From: Pseudomonas sp. MM213
GTDB lineage: Bacteria > Pseudomonadota > Gammaproteobacteria > Pseudomonadales > Pseudomonadaceae
Direction of reading: 5' to 3'
DNA length: 64,000 bases
Assembly: GCF_020423045.1 (NCBI RefSeq)
Contig: NZ_CP081943.1
Coordinates: forward strand, 2,604,001 to 2,668,000
The position numbers and the translations under genes are program-made. Below, piece by piece: positions 8,811-18,184 of this stretch (position 1 is the first letter of the stretch; the number at the start of each line of letters is the position of its first letter). The notes below the pieces were generated by a model, which was not told the origin of the DNA, made no database searches, and worked only from the letters and a program-made list of their open reading frames with translations.

Positions 8811-9614
8811 ATGTCTATTCCCGCATTCGGTCTTGGTACGTTTCGCTTGCAAGGCCAGGTGGTCATTGATTCGGTGAGCACTGGCCTGGAACTGGGCTAC
8901 CGCGCCATCGATACCGCGCAAATCTACGAGAACGAAGCCGAGGTCGGCGAGGCCATCGCAGCCAGCGGCATTGCCCGTGAAGAACTGTTCATCACCAGCA
9001 AGATCTGGGTCGCCAACTTCGCCAAGGACCGCTTGATCGACAGCCTCAAAGAGAGCCTGCAAAAACTGCAGACCGACTACCTCGACCTGACACTGATCCA
9101 CTGGCCATCGCCGGAAAACCAGGTGCCGGTCGAAGAATTCATGGGCGCGTTGCTCGAAGCCAAAAAACTCGGATTGACCCGGCAGATCGGCGTCTCCAAC
9201 TTCACCGTCGACCTGATGAAGCAAGCCATCGCCGCCATCGGTGCCGAGCACATCGCCACCAACCAGATCGAATTGCACCCGTACCTGCAAAACCGCAAGG
9301 TCGTCGAGTTCGCGCAGAACCAGGACATCCAGATCACCTCCTACATGACCCTGGCCTACGGCGAAGTGCTGAAAGACCCGGTCATCCAGCAGATTGCCGA
9401 GCGCCTGCAAGCAACGCCTGCGCAAGTCACCCTGGCCTGGGCCATGCAATCGGGTTACGCGGTGATCCCGTCATCCACCAAACGCGCCAACCTGGAAAGC
9501 AACCTCAAGGCCTGCGCCCTGACCCTGAGCGACGCCGACATGGCACTGATCGCCGGCCTTGAACGCGCCCACCGCCTGACCAGCCCCAAAGGCATCGCGC
9601 CGAACTGGGATTAA
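8811..9614 (+). CDS. dkgB: Aldo/keto reductase, 2,5-diketo-D-gluconate reductase type
   Basis: The protein is 267 aa from the ATG at 8811 (GGAG 6 nt upstream); a 28-aa N-terminal extension has no ribosome-binding support. It shows the AKR signatures: [20 protein letters not shown] with the catalytic Asp and Tyr, [10 protein letters not shown] with the catalytic Lys, LIHWPSP with the catalytic His, and the C-terminal [14 protein letters not shown] that binds the NADPH phosphate. Length and sequence match the DkgB group, NADPH-dependent reductases of diketogluconate, methylglyoxal and other small carbonyls. It is convergent with the sensor kinase gene, with only 3 nt between the stop codons. 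Confidence 0.88.
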   Translation: MSIPAFGLGTFRLQGQVVIDSVSTGLELGYRAIDTAQIYENEAEVGEAIAASGIAREELFITSKIWVANFAKDRLIDSLKESLQKLQTDYLDLTLIHWPSPENQVPVEEFMGALLEAKKLGLTRQIGVSNFTVDLMKQAIAAIGAEHIATNQIELHPYLQNRKVVEFAQNQDIQITSYMTLAYGEVLKDPVIQQIAERLQATPAQVTLAWAMQSGYAVIPSSTKRANLESNLKACALTLSDADMALIAGLERAHRLTSPKGIAPNWD

Positions 9615-9617
9615 GCG

Positions 9618-12600
9618 TCAGCCTCGCGCCAGCTGTTCGTCGAGGCGCCTCATGGTCTTAGCCAGCTGATCGACGGCTTTGTCGATCAGCTCTGGACTGC
9701 CATCACCGCAGGCACGCTCGAGGTCCTCGCAGCATTCGATCAGACTGACCGCCCGCACCATCAGCGCCCCGCCCTTGATGCGGTGCGCCAACTTACGCAG
9801 GGCATGCTGTTCGCCACTGGCGTGGGCCTTGAGCAACTCGTCCCGATCCGTGCGATTGGTCGCGGCCAGGTCACTCAACAGTTGATTGATCAGCTCGTAG
9901 TCCTCGCCGACGTAACGCTCCAGACCGCTCAAGTCGATGTCGGCGGTTGAGGGTGTTTCGATTTCGAGGGGCGGCACCGCGCCATCGGCAAACCTGGACG
10001 CCAACCAGGCGCCCAGATCCGCCAGGCGGATCGGCTTGAACAGGCAGTCGTCCATCCCCGCTTCCAGGCAACGGGCCTTCTCCTCGGGCTGCGCATTGGC
10101 GGTCAACCCCAGAATCAGGATCGGTTGCAATCCCTGAGTCCGCTCTTCATCGCGGATGGCCCCGGCCAACTCATAACCGCTGAGCACCGGCATGTTGCAG
10201 TCGGTAATCAGCACATCAAATTCATATTCGCGCCATCGATCAAGACCTTGCTGGCCATCCTCGGCGTCCATCACCCGGTGGCCCAGGTAGCTCAACTGCC
10301 GTGAGAGCAGCAATCGATTGGCCGGGTAATCATCGACCACCAGAATGGTCAGCGGCCGGGTCTGCGCCTGTTCCTCACGGTCGGGTGACTCGCTGGACGG
10401 CAACGGTTGCAACGCGGGCAGATCCAGGCAGACATCAATCCGCGTGCCCTTCCCCAACACGCTGGCAAGCTGCAATTGACCGCCCATCATTTCGCACAAC
10501 GTGCTGCTGATCACCAACCCCAGACCTGAGCCGTTTCGACCTGTTTGCTGGCTGTTTTGCGCCTGCACAAACGGGCTGAACAGTCGCTGCCGATCGATTT
10601 CGCTGATACCGATGCCGGTGTCTTCAATGCGCACCGAGACCGCCAGTTGCCCGACTGCACGGGGCTCGACCCGCAGCGTCAGGCGCACTTCACCTTCTTC
10701 GGTGAACTTGATCGCGTTGCTCAGCAGATTGGACAGCACCTGCTTGAAACGCGTGGGGTCGATCAACACGTCGGCTTCGCTGTGCTCGCCCAAGTCGACG
10801 CGCCACTCCAGGTTCTTCTGCCGGGCCAGGCCTTCAAATACCCGGCACACCGATTCGACCAGCGTGCGCAGGTTGGCCCGTTCCGGCGTCAGGGACAAAT
10901 GCCCGGACTCGATGCGGGCGATGTCCAGAATGTCGCCAATCAACGCCAGCAATTGTTGCCCGGCATTGGCCGCCACCTCGATGGCCGACCGGTCGGTGAC
11001 GCCTTCATCCGCTCGCTTCAGCGCCAGTTCGAGCATGCCAAGCAGCGCATTCATCGGCGTGCGGATCTCATGGCTCATGGTCGCCAGAAACGTGGTCTTG
11101 GCACGGTTCGCCTCATCCGCCGCGTCCTTGGCGTCCTGCAGTTGACTGAGCAATTGCTGACGCAGGCGGATCTGCCGGCGCTGCCAGGCGATCCACGCCA
11201 GCGCCAGCAACAGCAAGGCGCCGGCACCGACAAAGGCCTGGAGAATGTCCTGCCGGTGACGCAGCCAGAAGCTCTGTTCAACCATCAGGTCATTGCGCCA
11301 ATAACCGGTCATTTCATCGATTTCTTCAGGGGAGATACTCAGCAGTGCCTTGTCCAGGATCGAATGCAGCTCAACGGCCTCGCGACCGGTCGCCAGGGTG
11401 CTGCGGGCCGGATCGGTGCCGACGGTGCTGGTCACTTGCAGGCGGTCGCGGTATTGCCGGGAAATCATGATCCGGGCACCGATCAACGAGTTGATGGCGC
11501 CGTCCGTCCTGCCCTGGGCGACCATTTCCATCCCGTCCGCGGTCAACGGCGCAGTGACCAGTTCGACCTGCGGGAAATGCTGGCGAATGAATTCCCCGGC
11601 ACTGTTACCCTGGGTGATGGCCAGTTTTTTGCCCGCCATCTCATCCAGTGTCCGCGGGCTGTCGGATGCAATGCGGGTCACCAGCACATTCGGGCTGGTC
11701 AGAAACGGCCGGGTAAATCGCAGTTCTGTTTCACGCTCAATGCTGGGGCTGATCCCGGCGACCACGTCAACATGACCGCTCCTGATCCACTCGAACAATT
11801 CGGCCACTGACCGGGTTGGCTGAATGTCGAATTTCAAACCTGTACGTAAACTGATTTTCGCCAGCACATCGATGCTGATGCCCCGGTAATTGCCCCCGTC
11901 ATCGACGAAGGAAATCGGCATGAGGTTTTGGTTGATCGCCACTCGCACGCGTGGATGATTATTGAGCCAGCGTTGCTCGGCGACACTGAAGTGCAGGGCT
12001 TGCGTACCGGCAATGGAAGCCCCGCTGCCGCCCCATCGCCGCAGGATATTCATTCGTTCATTGGTCGGGATCGCCGCCAGCGCCCGGTTGACGATACGTT
12101 GCAACTGGAGGTTGTCGAGGTTCATCGCAAACGCGAAACGCCCGGATTCCATACGGGAAAAATCCGCCAGTTGAACGTTGTTGAGGTAATTTTTGCTGAT
12201 CAGGTGATTGACGCTGATGGCGTCCCCCAGATAGGCGTCCGACTGACCAAACGCAACGGCGCCCACCGCGCCCAGCGTTGAAGGGAACAGCTGCACATTC
12301 GCCTTGGGATAAAAAGCCTGCACTTGTTGCTCGGGCAAATAGTGGTACAGCATCGCCAGCCGTTTACCGGCAAGGTCCGGGTCCAGTGGCAGGGATGAAT
12401 CGGTGCGCGTGACCAGCACCGGTTGATCATCGGCATAGGCACTGGACATCCGCAGTTGTGGATCCTCGACCTCATAACGGTTGGCCGTTCCCAACAGGTC
12501 AGCCGCCCCTTCCTTGATCGCACGCACCGCCTCGTCCCGCGATGCATAGCGGTGAACATCGATCTCAACGTTCAATAGCTGTTTGAGCAGCCCGGCATAG

Positions 12601-12860
12601 TCAGCCGTCAGCCCTTCGTAGTCGGTGCCGGTGGTGGTGATGTCGAAGGGCGGATAATCCGGCGCCGAGACGGCCAGCACCAGCCGGCCTTTCTGGCGCA
12701 GTACACGCGAATCGGCATCCGACAGTTTGACGTCGTAGCCGTCGACGCTGGAGCGTCCGAGCAGGGTCAGTGATTGCGGTTGGGCATAGGCAGTCGATAC
12801 CCACAAACAGACCGGGAGTACGAGGGATATCAGCCAACGCAATTGCCGAGAGGTACTCAC
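9618..12860 (-). CDS. EvgS/BvgS-type hybrid sensor histidine kinase
   Basis: The 1080-aa protein starts with a GTG immediately after the stop of the response-regulator gene. Layout: signal peptide 1-26; two periplasmic SBP_bac_3 (Venus flytrap) domains at about 50-275 and 300-520; a membrane helix at about 540-560; HisKA with phospho-accepting His597 (MSHEIRTPMNALLGM); HATPase with N and G boxes (NLLSNAIKF; GSGLGL) to about 815; a receiver domain 837-950 with phospho-Asp887 (LITDCNMP) and Lys942; and an HPt domain with His1026 (LRKLAHRIKGG). This is a full His-Asp-His relay that passes phosphate to the regulator encoded upstream. The periplasmic ligand is unknown. Confidence 0.93.
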   Translation of the reverse strand: MSTSRQLRWLISLVLPVCLWVSTAYAQPQSLTLLGRSSVDGYDVKLSDADSRVLRQKGRLVLAVSAPDYPPFDITTTGTDYEGLTADYAGLLKQLLNVEIDVHRYASRDEAVRAIKEGAADLLGTANRYEVEDPQLRMSSAYADDQPVLVTRTDSSLPLDPDLAGKRLAMLYHYLPEQQVQAFYPKANVQLFPSTLGAVGAVAFGQSDAYLGDAISVNHLISKNYLNNVQLADFSRMESGRFAFAMNLDNLQLQRIVNRALAAIPTNERMNILRRWGGSGASIAGTQALHFSVAEQRWLNNHPRVRVAINQNLMPISFVDDGGNYRGISIDVLAKISLRTGLKFDIQPTRSVAELFEWIRSGHVDVVAGISPSIERETELRFTRPFLTSPNVLVTRIASDSPRTLDEMAGKKLAITQGNSAGEFIRQHFPQVELVTAPLTADGMEMVAQGRTDGAINSLIGARIMISRQYRDRLQVTSTVGTDPARSTLATGREAVELHSILDKALLSISPEEIDEMTGYWRNDLMVEQSFWLRHRQDILQAFVGAGALLLLALAWIAWQRRQIRLRQQLLSQLQDAKDAADEANRAKTTFLATMSHEIRTPMNALLGMLELALKRADEGVTDRSAIEVAANAGQQLLALIGDILDIARIESGHLSLTPERANLRTLVESVCRVFEGLARQKNLEWRVDLGEHSEADVLIDPTRFKQVLSNLLSNAIKFTEEGEVRLTLRVEPRAVGQLAVSVRIEDTGIGISEIDRQRLFSPFVQAQNSQQTGRNGSGLGLVISSTLCEMMGGQLQLASVLGKGTRIDVCLDLPALQPLPSSESPDREEQAQTRPLTILVVDDYPANRLLLSRQLSYLGHRVMDAEDGQQGLDRWREYEFDVLITDCNMPVLSGYELAGAIRDEERTQGLQPILILGLTANAQPEEKARCLEAGMDDCLFKPIRLADLGAWLASRFADGAVPPLEIETPSTADIDLSGLERYVGEDYELINQLLSDLAATNRTDRDELLKAHASGEQHALRKLAHRIKGGALMVRAVSLIECCEDLERACGDGSPELIDKAVDQLAKTMRRLDEQLARG

Positions 12861-13487
12861 TCAAATCAGACCGTTACGCTGGGCGGTCTCTCTCAAGTGA
12901 ACCTTGGACTCCACATTGAGTTTTTCCGTCAAACGGGTTTTGTAGGTGCTGATGGTCTTGTGGCTCAGGTTCAAGAGTTTGGCGATTTCCTTGTTGCTTA
13001 ATCCCTCGGCCAGGTACCGGAATATGGTCAGTTCACGGTCGGAGAGCTTGTCGATCCTCTCCATCTCGCTGAGTTGCATTGTGCTCAACGACACCGAACT
13101 CGACGGCAACTTGGCGAAATAGGTGTAACCGGCCATCACCGCCAGCACTGCCTCGTGCAAATGCTTCAAGTCGTTGGCCTTGGAAACATAAGCCCTGGCG
13201 CTGGCACGCATGCAGCGGTCCTGATAAAACCTTGGATCTTGCCCGGTGAAAACCAGTACTCGACAACGCTCGTCACTGGCCTGAATGCGGGCCAACACTT
13301 CCAGCCCGCCGAGACGGGGCATCATCAGATCCAGCACCACCAGATCGGGTTGATGCTTACGGATCGCTGAAAAGACCTCGTTGCCGTTGGATACCTTATG
13401 AATCAGTTTGAATCCCAGCTGTGTAAGCAGCATCGCGACTGCAGTGCACACCACCGGATGATCGTCTGCTATTACCGCTGACTTCAT
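12861..13487 (-). CDS. LuxR/NarL-type response regulator (BvgA/EvgA-like)
   Basis: The protein is 208 aa from the ATG at 13487, preceded by GGGAG; a 34-aa longer reading lacks support. The receiver domain has the acidic pocket (IADDHPVV) and phospho-Asp53 (LVVLDLMMPRLGG). The C-terminal LuxR helix-turn-helix spans about 143-205 (LSDRELTIFRYLAEGLSNKEIAKLLNLSHKTIS, split by the helices). It ends where the hybrid kinase starts (TGA then GTG, no gap), so the two are translationally linked and form one phosphorelay pair. Targets are unknown. Confidence 0.92.
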   Translation of the reverse strand: MKSAVIADDHPVVCTAVAMLLTQLGFKLIHKVSNGNEVFSAIRKHQPDLVVLDLMMPRLGGLEVLARIQASDERCRVLVFTGQDPRFYQDRCMRASARAYVSKANDLKHLHEAVLAVMAGYTYFAKLPSSSVSLSTMQLSEMERIDKLSDRELTIFRYLAEGLSNKEIAKLLNLSHKTISTYKTRLTEKLNVESKVHLRETAQRNGLI

Positions 13488-13597
13488 GGCAACTCCCTGT
13501 GCAGATACAAGACGATTGGGTAATGAATGCCCATGGGGCAGCCCCCGGCTACACGCAGCAGCTGCGCGAAGACTCTTGCACGGAAACACGCGCCCGA

Positions 13598-13996
13598 CTA
13601 CCTGACAGAAATGACAGTACCGACGAACGGTAGCTGTGGATCAACGGTCGCCATCAGCCGTTGAATGCACGCCAGATCGGGTAACGCAGCATCACTCACC
13701 TGAACCTTTTGCTGCCCGCAAGCCGGGGTCGGCGGCCCGTCATAGATCAAGGCGTGGTGAACCTGTGGGTGGTCGAGGAAGAAGTTGCGCAGGTCCAGGG
13801 CCCCGTCCGCCAGCGCGGCATTGATGACCACCAGGTCGAAAGGCACGCCGCCGTACTCGGTCAGGGTCAACAGTTCGGCAAGGTTTTGCACGGGGGCCAC
13901 GCGGTAATAATCGAGCTGGTTGAACAGGCGCTCGATTCTCATCCGCTGAAAATGCTGCTCGTCGGCAATCAGGATACGTAACGCTTTGTTCGGCAA
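13598..13996 (-). CDS. Receiver-only protein with degenerate phospho-acceptor
   Basis: A 132-aa protein with the alpha/beta pattern of a response-regulator receiver domain: LRILIADEQHFQRMRIERLF at the N-terminus with acidic residues D12 and E13, then FDLVVINAALADG, where the usual phospho-Asp is Asn59. The conserved Lys near the end is not evident. It has no output domain. The apparent start is a TTG at 13996; the next Met is at residue 19, inside the first helix, so the TTG fits the fold better. It lies 110 nt upstream of the response regulator on the same strand and may modulate the phosphorelay without being phosphorylated. Confidence 0.7.
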   Translation of the reverse strand: MPNKALRILIADEQHFQRMRIERLFNQLDYYRVAPVQNLAELLTLTEYGGVPFDLVVINAALADGALDLRNFFLDHPQVHHALIYDGPPTPACGQQKVQVSDAALPDLACIQRLMATVDPQLPFVGTVISVR

Positions 13997-14119
13997 CCGG
14001 GGCCCCCAGGAGGGTTTCAGATTCGTGAGGCCGCAAGGCTACGGAAGAGCCAACGAGCTTTCTGTAGGACTATTCCTAAAACCCGAGACATTTATTCCGT
14101 TGTCAGAGGGGATTCAACG

Positions 14120-14836
14120 CTATTCCGTCGTACTCGGACTCCAGAACGCCTGCACCACCAGCGTCGATGTCGAAATCCGCGCCACCAGCGCATCCAGCTC
14201 GTCGCCGTCCACGGACGTCGTCGCGAGGGTCGCCTCCACCTCGATTTCATCTGCGCCGAACGCGTGTACATCAACATCGCTCGCCGGGTAATTGCTGCGC
14301 TCAAGTTCCGCTTCCAGCAGCGCCAGCACGGCTTTTTGTTGTGAACGGCGGGCGATCACGTAAACGATGTTGGTAACTTCAGCCGAAATCACATCCAGCG
14401 GCTGACGGTTGATGTTGTTGACGATCGGCCGCAGCAAGGTATTGGCCGCCAGTACGAACAGCGTGCCGAGCAAGGCCTCCAGGACCAGATCGGCCCCTGC
14501 GCAGGCACCGACCGCCGCCGAAGCCCACAGCGTTGCCGCGGTGTTGAGGCCACGCACGTTGCCCTCTTCGCGCATGATCACCCCGGCACCGAGGAAGCCG
14601 ATGCCGGAAACCACGTAGGCGACCACCCGCACCGCGCCTTCGGCCCCGCCGAGGCGATTGGCCATGTCGACGAAAATCGCCGCCCCCACCGCGACCAGCA
14701 CGTTGGTGCGCAGGCCGGCGGTGCGTTGGCGGTATTGGCGCTCGAAGCCGATCAGGCCACCGAGGATGAAGGCCGCGCTGAGGCTGACCAGGGTGTCGAC
14801 CAGGGAGGTCAGGTTGATGTTGTTGAGTGCTTGCAT
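14120..14836 (-). CDS. MgtC/SapB-family membrane protein
   Basis: A 238-aa protein with the MgtC/SapB signature in its N-terminal membrane half: LSAAFILGGLIGFERQYRQR, RTNVLVAVGAAIFV, GIGFLGAGVIM and LNTAATLWASAAVGACAGA. About 90 cytoplasmic residues follow in an ACT-like C-terminal domain. MgtC proteins act in survival under low Mg2+ and in ATPase modulation, not in Mg2+ transport itself. The gene lies 153 nt downstream of the Mg2+ P-type ATPase gene on the same strand, separated by a REP pair, matching the common mgtA/mgtC association. Confidence 0.88.
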   Translation of the reverse strand: MQALNNINLTSLVDTLVSLSAAFILGGLIGFERQYRQRTAGLRTNVLVAVGAAIFVDMANRLGGAEGAVRVVAYVVSGIGFLGAGVIMREEGNVRGLNTAATLWASAAVGACAGADLVLEALLGTLFVLAANTLLRPIVNNINRQPLDVISAEVTNIVYVIARRSQQKAVLALLEAELERSNYPASDVDVHAFGADEIEVEATLATTSVDGDELDALVARISTSTLVVQAFWSPSTTE

Positions 14837-14875
14837 GAATGTTTTCCTGAATCTTCAGCCTTGTATTCAATTCCT

Positions 14876-14979
14876 TGTAGGAGCAAGGCTTGCCCGCGAA
14901 GAACGATGACGCGGTTTGCTTTGGAAATGAGGCGCGCCCTTCGCGGGCAAGTCGGATCGCCGCACCGCTCGCTCCTACA
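14876..14979. repeat. REP inverted pair
   Basis: Inverted REP copies lie between the ATPase gene and the MgtC-family gene. The left copy starts TGTAGGAGCAAGGCTTGCCC; the right copy is the longer variant with CGCCGCACCGC. It may attenuate or stabilise the intercistronic transcript. Confidence 0.82.
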
Positions 14980-14989
14980 TCTGGCAGCA

Positions 14990-17692
14990 TTACTGCCAGC
15001 CAAACCGGCGGATGTAGAAGCCCTTCACCGCCTGGGTGAGCGCCATGTACGCCAGCAGAATCACCGGCAAAAACACAAAGTACAGCGACGGCAGCGCCTG
15101 CAATTTGAAGTAGTGCGCCAAGGGCCCCATCGGCAGGAAAATCCCCACGGCCATGATGATTCCGGTCATCACCAGCAGCGGCATGGCGGCGCGGCTTTGC
15201 AGGAACGGAATCTTCGGTGTGCGAATCATGTGCACGATCAGCGTCTGGGTCAGCAGCCCGACCACGAACCAGCCGGACTGGAACAGGGTCTGGTGGTCCG
15301 GGGTATTGGCGTCGAACACGTACCACATCAAGGCAAACGTCGTGATGTCGAAGATCGAACTGATCGGGCCAAAGAACAGCATGAAACGCCCGACATCCGC
15401 CGGTTGCCAGCGTTGCGGTTGCTTGAGCATTTCTTCGTCGACGTTATCGAACGGAATGGCGATCTGCGAAATGTCATAGAGCAGGTTCTGCACCAGCAGG
15501 TGCATCGGCAGCATCGGCAGGAACGGGATGAACGCGCTGGCCACCAGCACCGAGAACACGTTGCCGAAGTTCGAGCTCGCGGTCATCTTGATGTACTTGA
15601 GCATGTTGGCGAAGGTCCGCCGCCCTTCCAGCACGCCCTCCTCCAGGACCATCAGGCTTTTTTCCAGCAGGATGATGTCCGCCGCTTCCTTGGCGATGTC
15701 CACGGCGCTGTCCACCGAAATGCCGATGTCGGCGGTGCGCAGCGCAGGGGCGTCGTTGATGCCATCGCCCATGAACCCGACCACGTGGCCGTTGCCTTTG
15801 AGCAGTCGGACGATGCGTTCCTTGTGCGACGGCGTCAGTTTGGCGAAGACGTTGGTGGTCTCCACGGCCACCGCCAGTTCGGCGTCGGTCATGCGCTCGA
15901 TGTCGTTGCCCATCAACAGGCCTTGCTGCTCCAGGCCGACTTCGCGGCAGATTTTCGCGGTCACCAGTTCGTTGTCGCCGGTCAGCACTTTCACCGCCAC
16001 GCCATGCGCGGCCAGCGCTTTCAAGGCCGGCGCGGTGCTTTCCTTCGGTGGATCGAGAAACGCCACGTAGCCGATCAGCGTCAGGGCCTGCTCATCCGCC
16101 AGGCTGTAAGTCTCGCGCCCCTCGATCATCGGCCGCGCGGCAACCGCCACCACCCGCAGCCCCTCGGCATTGAACGAGGCGGTGACCTGACGAATCCGCG
16201 CCAGCAGTTCATCGCTCAGTGCTTCATCGCGTTCGCCGTGACGCACCCGCGTGCACACCGCCAGCACCTCTTCCACCGCACCTTTGCAGATCAACAGATG
16301 CGGTTGACCACGCTCGGCAACCACCACCGACATGCGCCGCCGGGTGAAGTCGAACGGGATCTCGTCGACTTTGTGAAACGCCGTGCCGACTTTCAGTTCG
16401 CGGTGGATTTCGACGTGTTCGAGCACCGCCACGTCCAGCAGGTTTTTCAGGCCGGTCTGGTAGTAGCTGTTGAGGTAGGCCATTTCCAGCACGTCGTCGG
16501 AGTCGTTGCCCCAGACGTCGACGTTGCGCGCCAGAAAGATTTTGTCCTGGGTCAGGGTGCCGGTCTTGTCCGTGCACAGCACGTCCATGGCGCCGAAGTT
16601 CTGGATCGCATCGAGGCGCTTGACGATGACTTTTTTGCGCGACAGGAACACCGCACCTTTTGCCAGCGTCGAGGTGACGATCATCGGCAGCATTTCCGGG
16701 GTCAGGCCCACGGCAATCGACAGTGCGAACAGCAGCGCTTCGGTCCAGTCGCCTTTGGTGAACCCATTGATGAACAGCACCAGCGGCGCCATCACGAACA
16801 TGAAGCGGATCAGCAACCAGCTGACTTTGTTGACCCCGGTCTGGAACGACGTCGGCGCGCGATCGGTGGCGCCGACCCGCTGGGCCAGCGCGCCAAAATA
16901 GGTGCTGTTGCCCGTGGTCAGAATCACCGCGATCGCCGTGCCGGACACGACGTTGGTGCCCATGAACAGGATGTTGTCCAGGTCCAGCGGATTGCTGGTG
17001 TCGCTGTCCTGCTGGTGGCGGAATTTTTCCACCGGCATCGATTCGCCGGTCATCGCCGCCTGGCTGACGAACAGGTCCTTGGCGCTGAGCACCCGGCAAT
17101 CGGCGGGAATCATGTCGCCGGCCGAGAGCACGATCAGATCGCCCGGCACCAGCTGTTTGATGGGGACTTCGGTGCGCAGGGCATCGCGACGCATCACCGT
17201 GGCGGTGTTGCTGACCATCGCCTTGAGCGCGTCGGCCGCCTGGTTGGATTTGGTTTCCTGCCAGAAGCGCAGCAAGGTCGAGAGCACCACCATCGAGAAA
17301 ATCACGATGGCGGCTTTCATGTCCTCGGTCAGCCACGAGATGACCGCGAGCAATGTCAGCAACAGGTTGAACGGGTTTTTGTAGCAGTGCCACAAGTGAG
17401 TCCACCACGGTAGCGGTTGCTCGTGCTCGACTTCGTTGAGGCCGAATTGCACGCGCAGTGCATCGGCTTCGGCTTCGCTCAGGCCGTCGGTGTGGCTGCC
17501 GAGGTTGTGCAGCAGTTGGCCGGTGTCGCTGTTGGCGGCGCTCACCAGGGTTTGCGCCAAGGTCGGCGGCACCTCGCGGCTGACCGTGGTGTCGGTGAAG
17601 GTTTCCAGCAGCGCCAGGCGACGGAAGTGTCGGGCGATGTGACGGGTGCGCAGGAATCCGGCAAAGAATTCTTTGAGCAGGTTCAGGTTCAT
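14990..17692 (-). CDS. mgtA: Mg2+-transporting P-type ATPase (P3B)
   Basis: The 900-aa length is typical of MgtA/MgtB. Landmarks: cation-ATPase N-terminal domain (about 70-110); actuator TGES motif (AAMTGESMPVEKF); membrane-segment motif GLTPEMLPMIV; phosphorylation motif DKTGTLT; nucleotide-binding motifs; hinge GDGINDAPALR; and six C-terminal membrane helices. The enzyme moves Mg2+ into the cytoplasm from the inner membrane and in other bacteria is induced by low Mg2+. The mgtC-like gene follows. Short leader-type reading frames precede the start (see 17689-17778). Confidence 0.93.
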   Translation of the reverse strand: MNLNLLKEFFAGFLRTRHIARHFRRLALLETFTDTTVSREVPPTLAQTLVSAANSDTGQLLHNLGSHTDGLSEAEADALRVQFGLNEVEHEQPLPWWTHLWHCYKNPFNLLLTLLAVISWLTEDMKAAIVIFSMVVLSTLLRFWQETKSNQAADALKAMVSNTATVMRRDALRTEVPIKQLVPGDLIVLSAGDMIPADCRVLSAKDLFVSQAAMTGESMPVEKFRHQQDSDTSNPLDLDNILFMGTNVVSGTAIAVILTTGNSTYFGALAQRVGATDRAPTSFQTGVNKVSWLLIRFMFVMAPLVLFINGFTKGDWTEALLFALSIAVGLTPEMLPMIVTSTLAKGAVFLSRKKVIVKRLDAIQNFGAMDVLCTDKTGTLTQDKIFLARNVDVWGNDSDDVLEMAYLNSYYQTGLKNLLDVAVLEHVEIHRELKVGTAFHKVDEIPFDFTRRRMSVVVAERGQPHLLICKGAVEEVLAVCTRVRHGERDEALSDELLARIRQVTASFNAEGLRVVAVAARPMIEGRETYSLADEQALTLIGYVAFLDPPKESTAPALKALAAHGVAVKVLTGDNELVTAKICREVGLEQQGLLMGNDIERMTDAELAVAVETTNVFAKLTPSHKERIVRLLKGNGHVVGFMGDGINDAPALRTADIGISVDSAVDIAKEAADIILLEKSLMVLEEGVLEGRRTFANMLKYIKMTASSNFGNVFSVLVASAFIPFLPMLPMHLLVQNLLYDISQIAIPFDNVDEEMLKQPQRWQPADVGRFMLFFGPISSIFDITTFALMWYVFDANTPDHQTLFQSGWFVVGLLTQTLIVHMIRTPKIPFLQSRAAMPLLVMTGIIMAVGIFLPMGPLAHYFKLQALPSLYFVFLPVILLAYMALTQAVKGFYIRRFGWQ

Positions 17693-17778
17693 GGCAGTTC
17701 CCCCAGGGTCAGCCGGGAAACCTTCCAGCAGGCGTGTCGGTGCACCGCGATGACGACAAAAAGTCGAACATCACGCAC
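17689..17778 (-). CDS. Candidate leader peptide upstream of mgtA
   Basis: A 29-codon frame starts at a GTG (17778) and ends with a TGA that overlaps the mgtA start codon as ATGA (17689-17692). A second frame, ATG at 17771 to TGA at 17709 (20 codons, MFDFLSSSRC start), overlaps it. Only one of them can be important. Neither has a convincing ribosome-binding site. mgtA genes of enteric bacteria carry a regulatory leader peptide, so the arrangement is suggestive only. Confidence 0.3.
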   Translation of the reverse strand: MRDVRLFVVIAVHRHACWKVSRLTLGELP

Positions 17779-18184
17779 GGTTCAGCGTCGATGAGAGGAC
17801 GTCGGGACACGGACCAGGACTGGCCGCGATCGGGATGCCGCTGCTCGCTATCAGGCGAGACAACGGCACAAAAGGTTGCGCGTTATCTTGCCGGGTTGTT
17901 GCCGGTTATCGAAACCGGCCGACTACTGTCACTCGAACAAGTACCCACTGTGGGTCTCCGCTATTGATGAAAACGCGCGAAGCTTACGCCCCGATTTCTG
18001 GAGAGTAAACGATGCATTGGCAAGTCGTCGGGGAATTGCCGGGATCTTCAGGAAGGGTTCAGGATTCAAAATTTTGTGGTGTTGTTCAGACCGCCATCGC
18101 CAGCAAGCCGGCTCCTACAGGTGATCGCGTTCCCCTGTAGGAGCCGGCTTGCTGGCGATGGCGACCGAACAGACGCCGCAGAAT
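17779..18184. other. Intergenic region between mgtA and pvdA
   Basis: This is the probable 5' leader and promoter zone of mgtA (minus strand), which I could not resolve into a clear -35/-10 pair, plus a REP pair next to the 3' end of pvdA. No convincing gene is seen; the ORFs here are short and lack ribosome-binding sites. A long structured mgtA leader is possible. Confidence 0.5.
18092..18163. repeat. REP inverted pair downstream of pvdA
   Basis: Inverted copies of the TGTAGGAGCCGGCTTGC-type REP, each extended by GCGATGGCG, with a short spacer. They begin 22 nt after the pvdA stop codon and probably end its transcript. Confidence 0.85.

Noticed and set aside
14726..17413. An 895-codon plus-strand ORF opposite mgtA
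   Set aside because: Antisense shadow of a clear P-type ATPase; the translation is His-, Arg- and Gln-rich with no recognisable domain.
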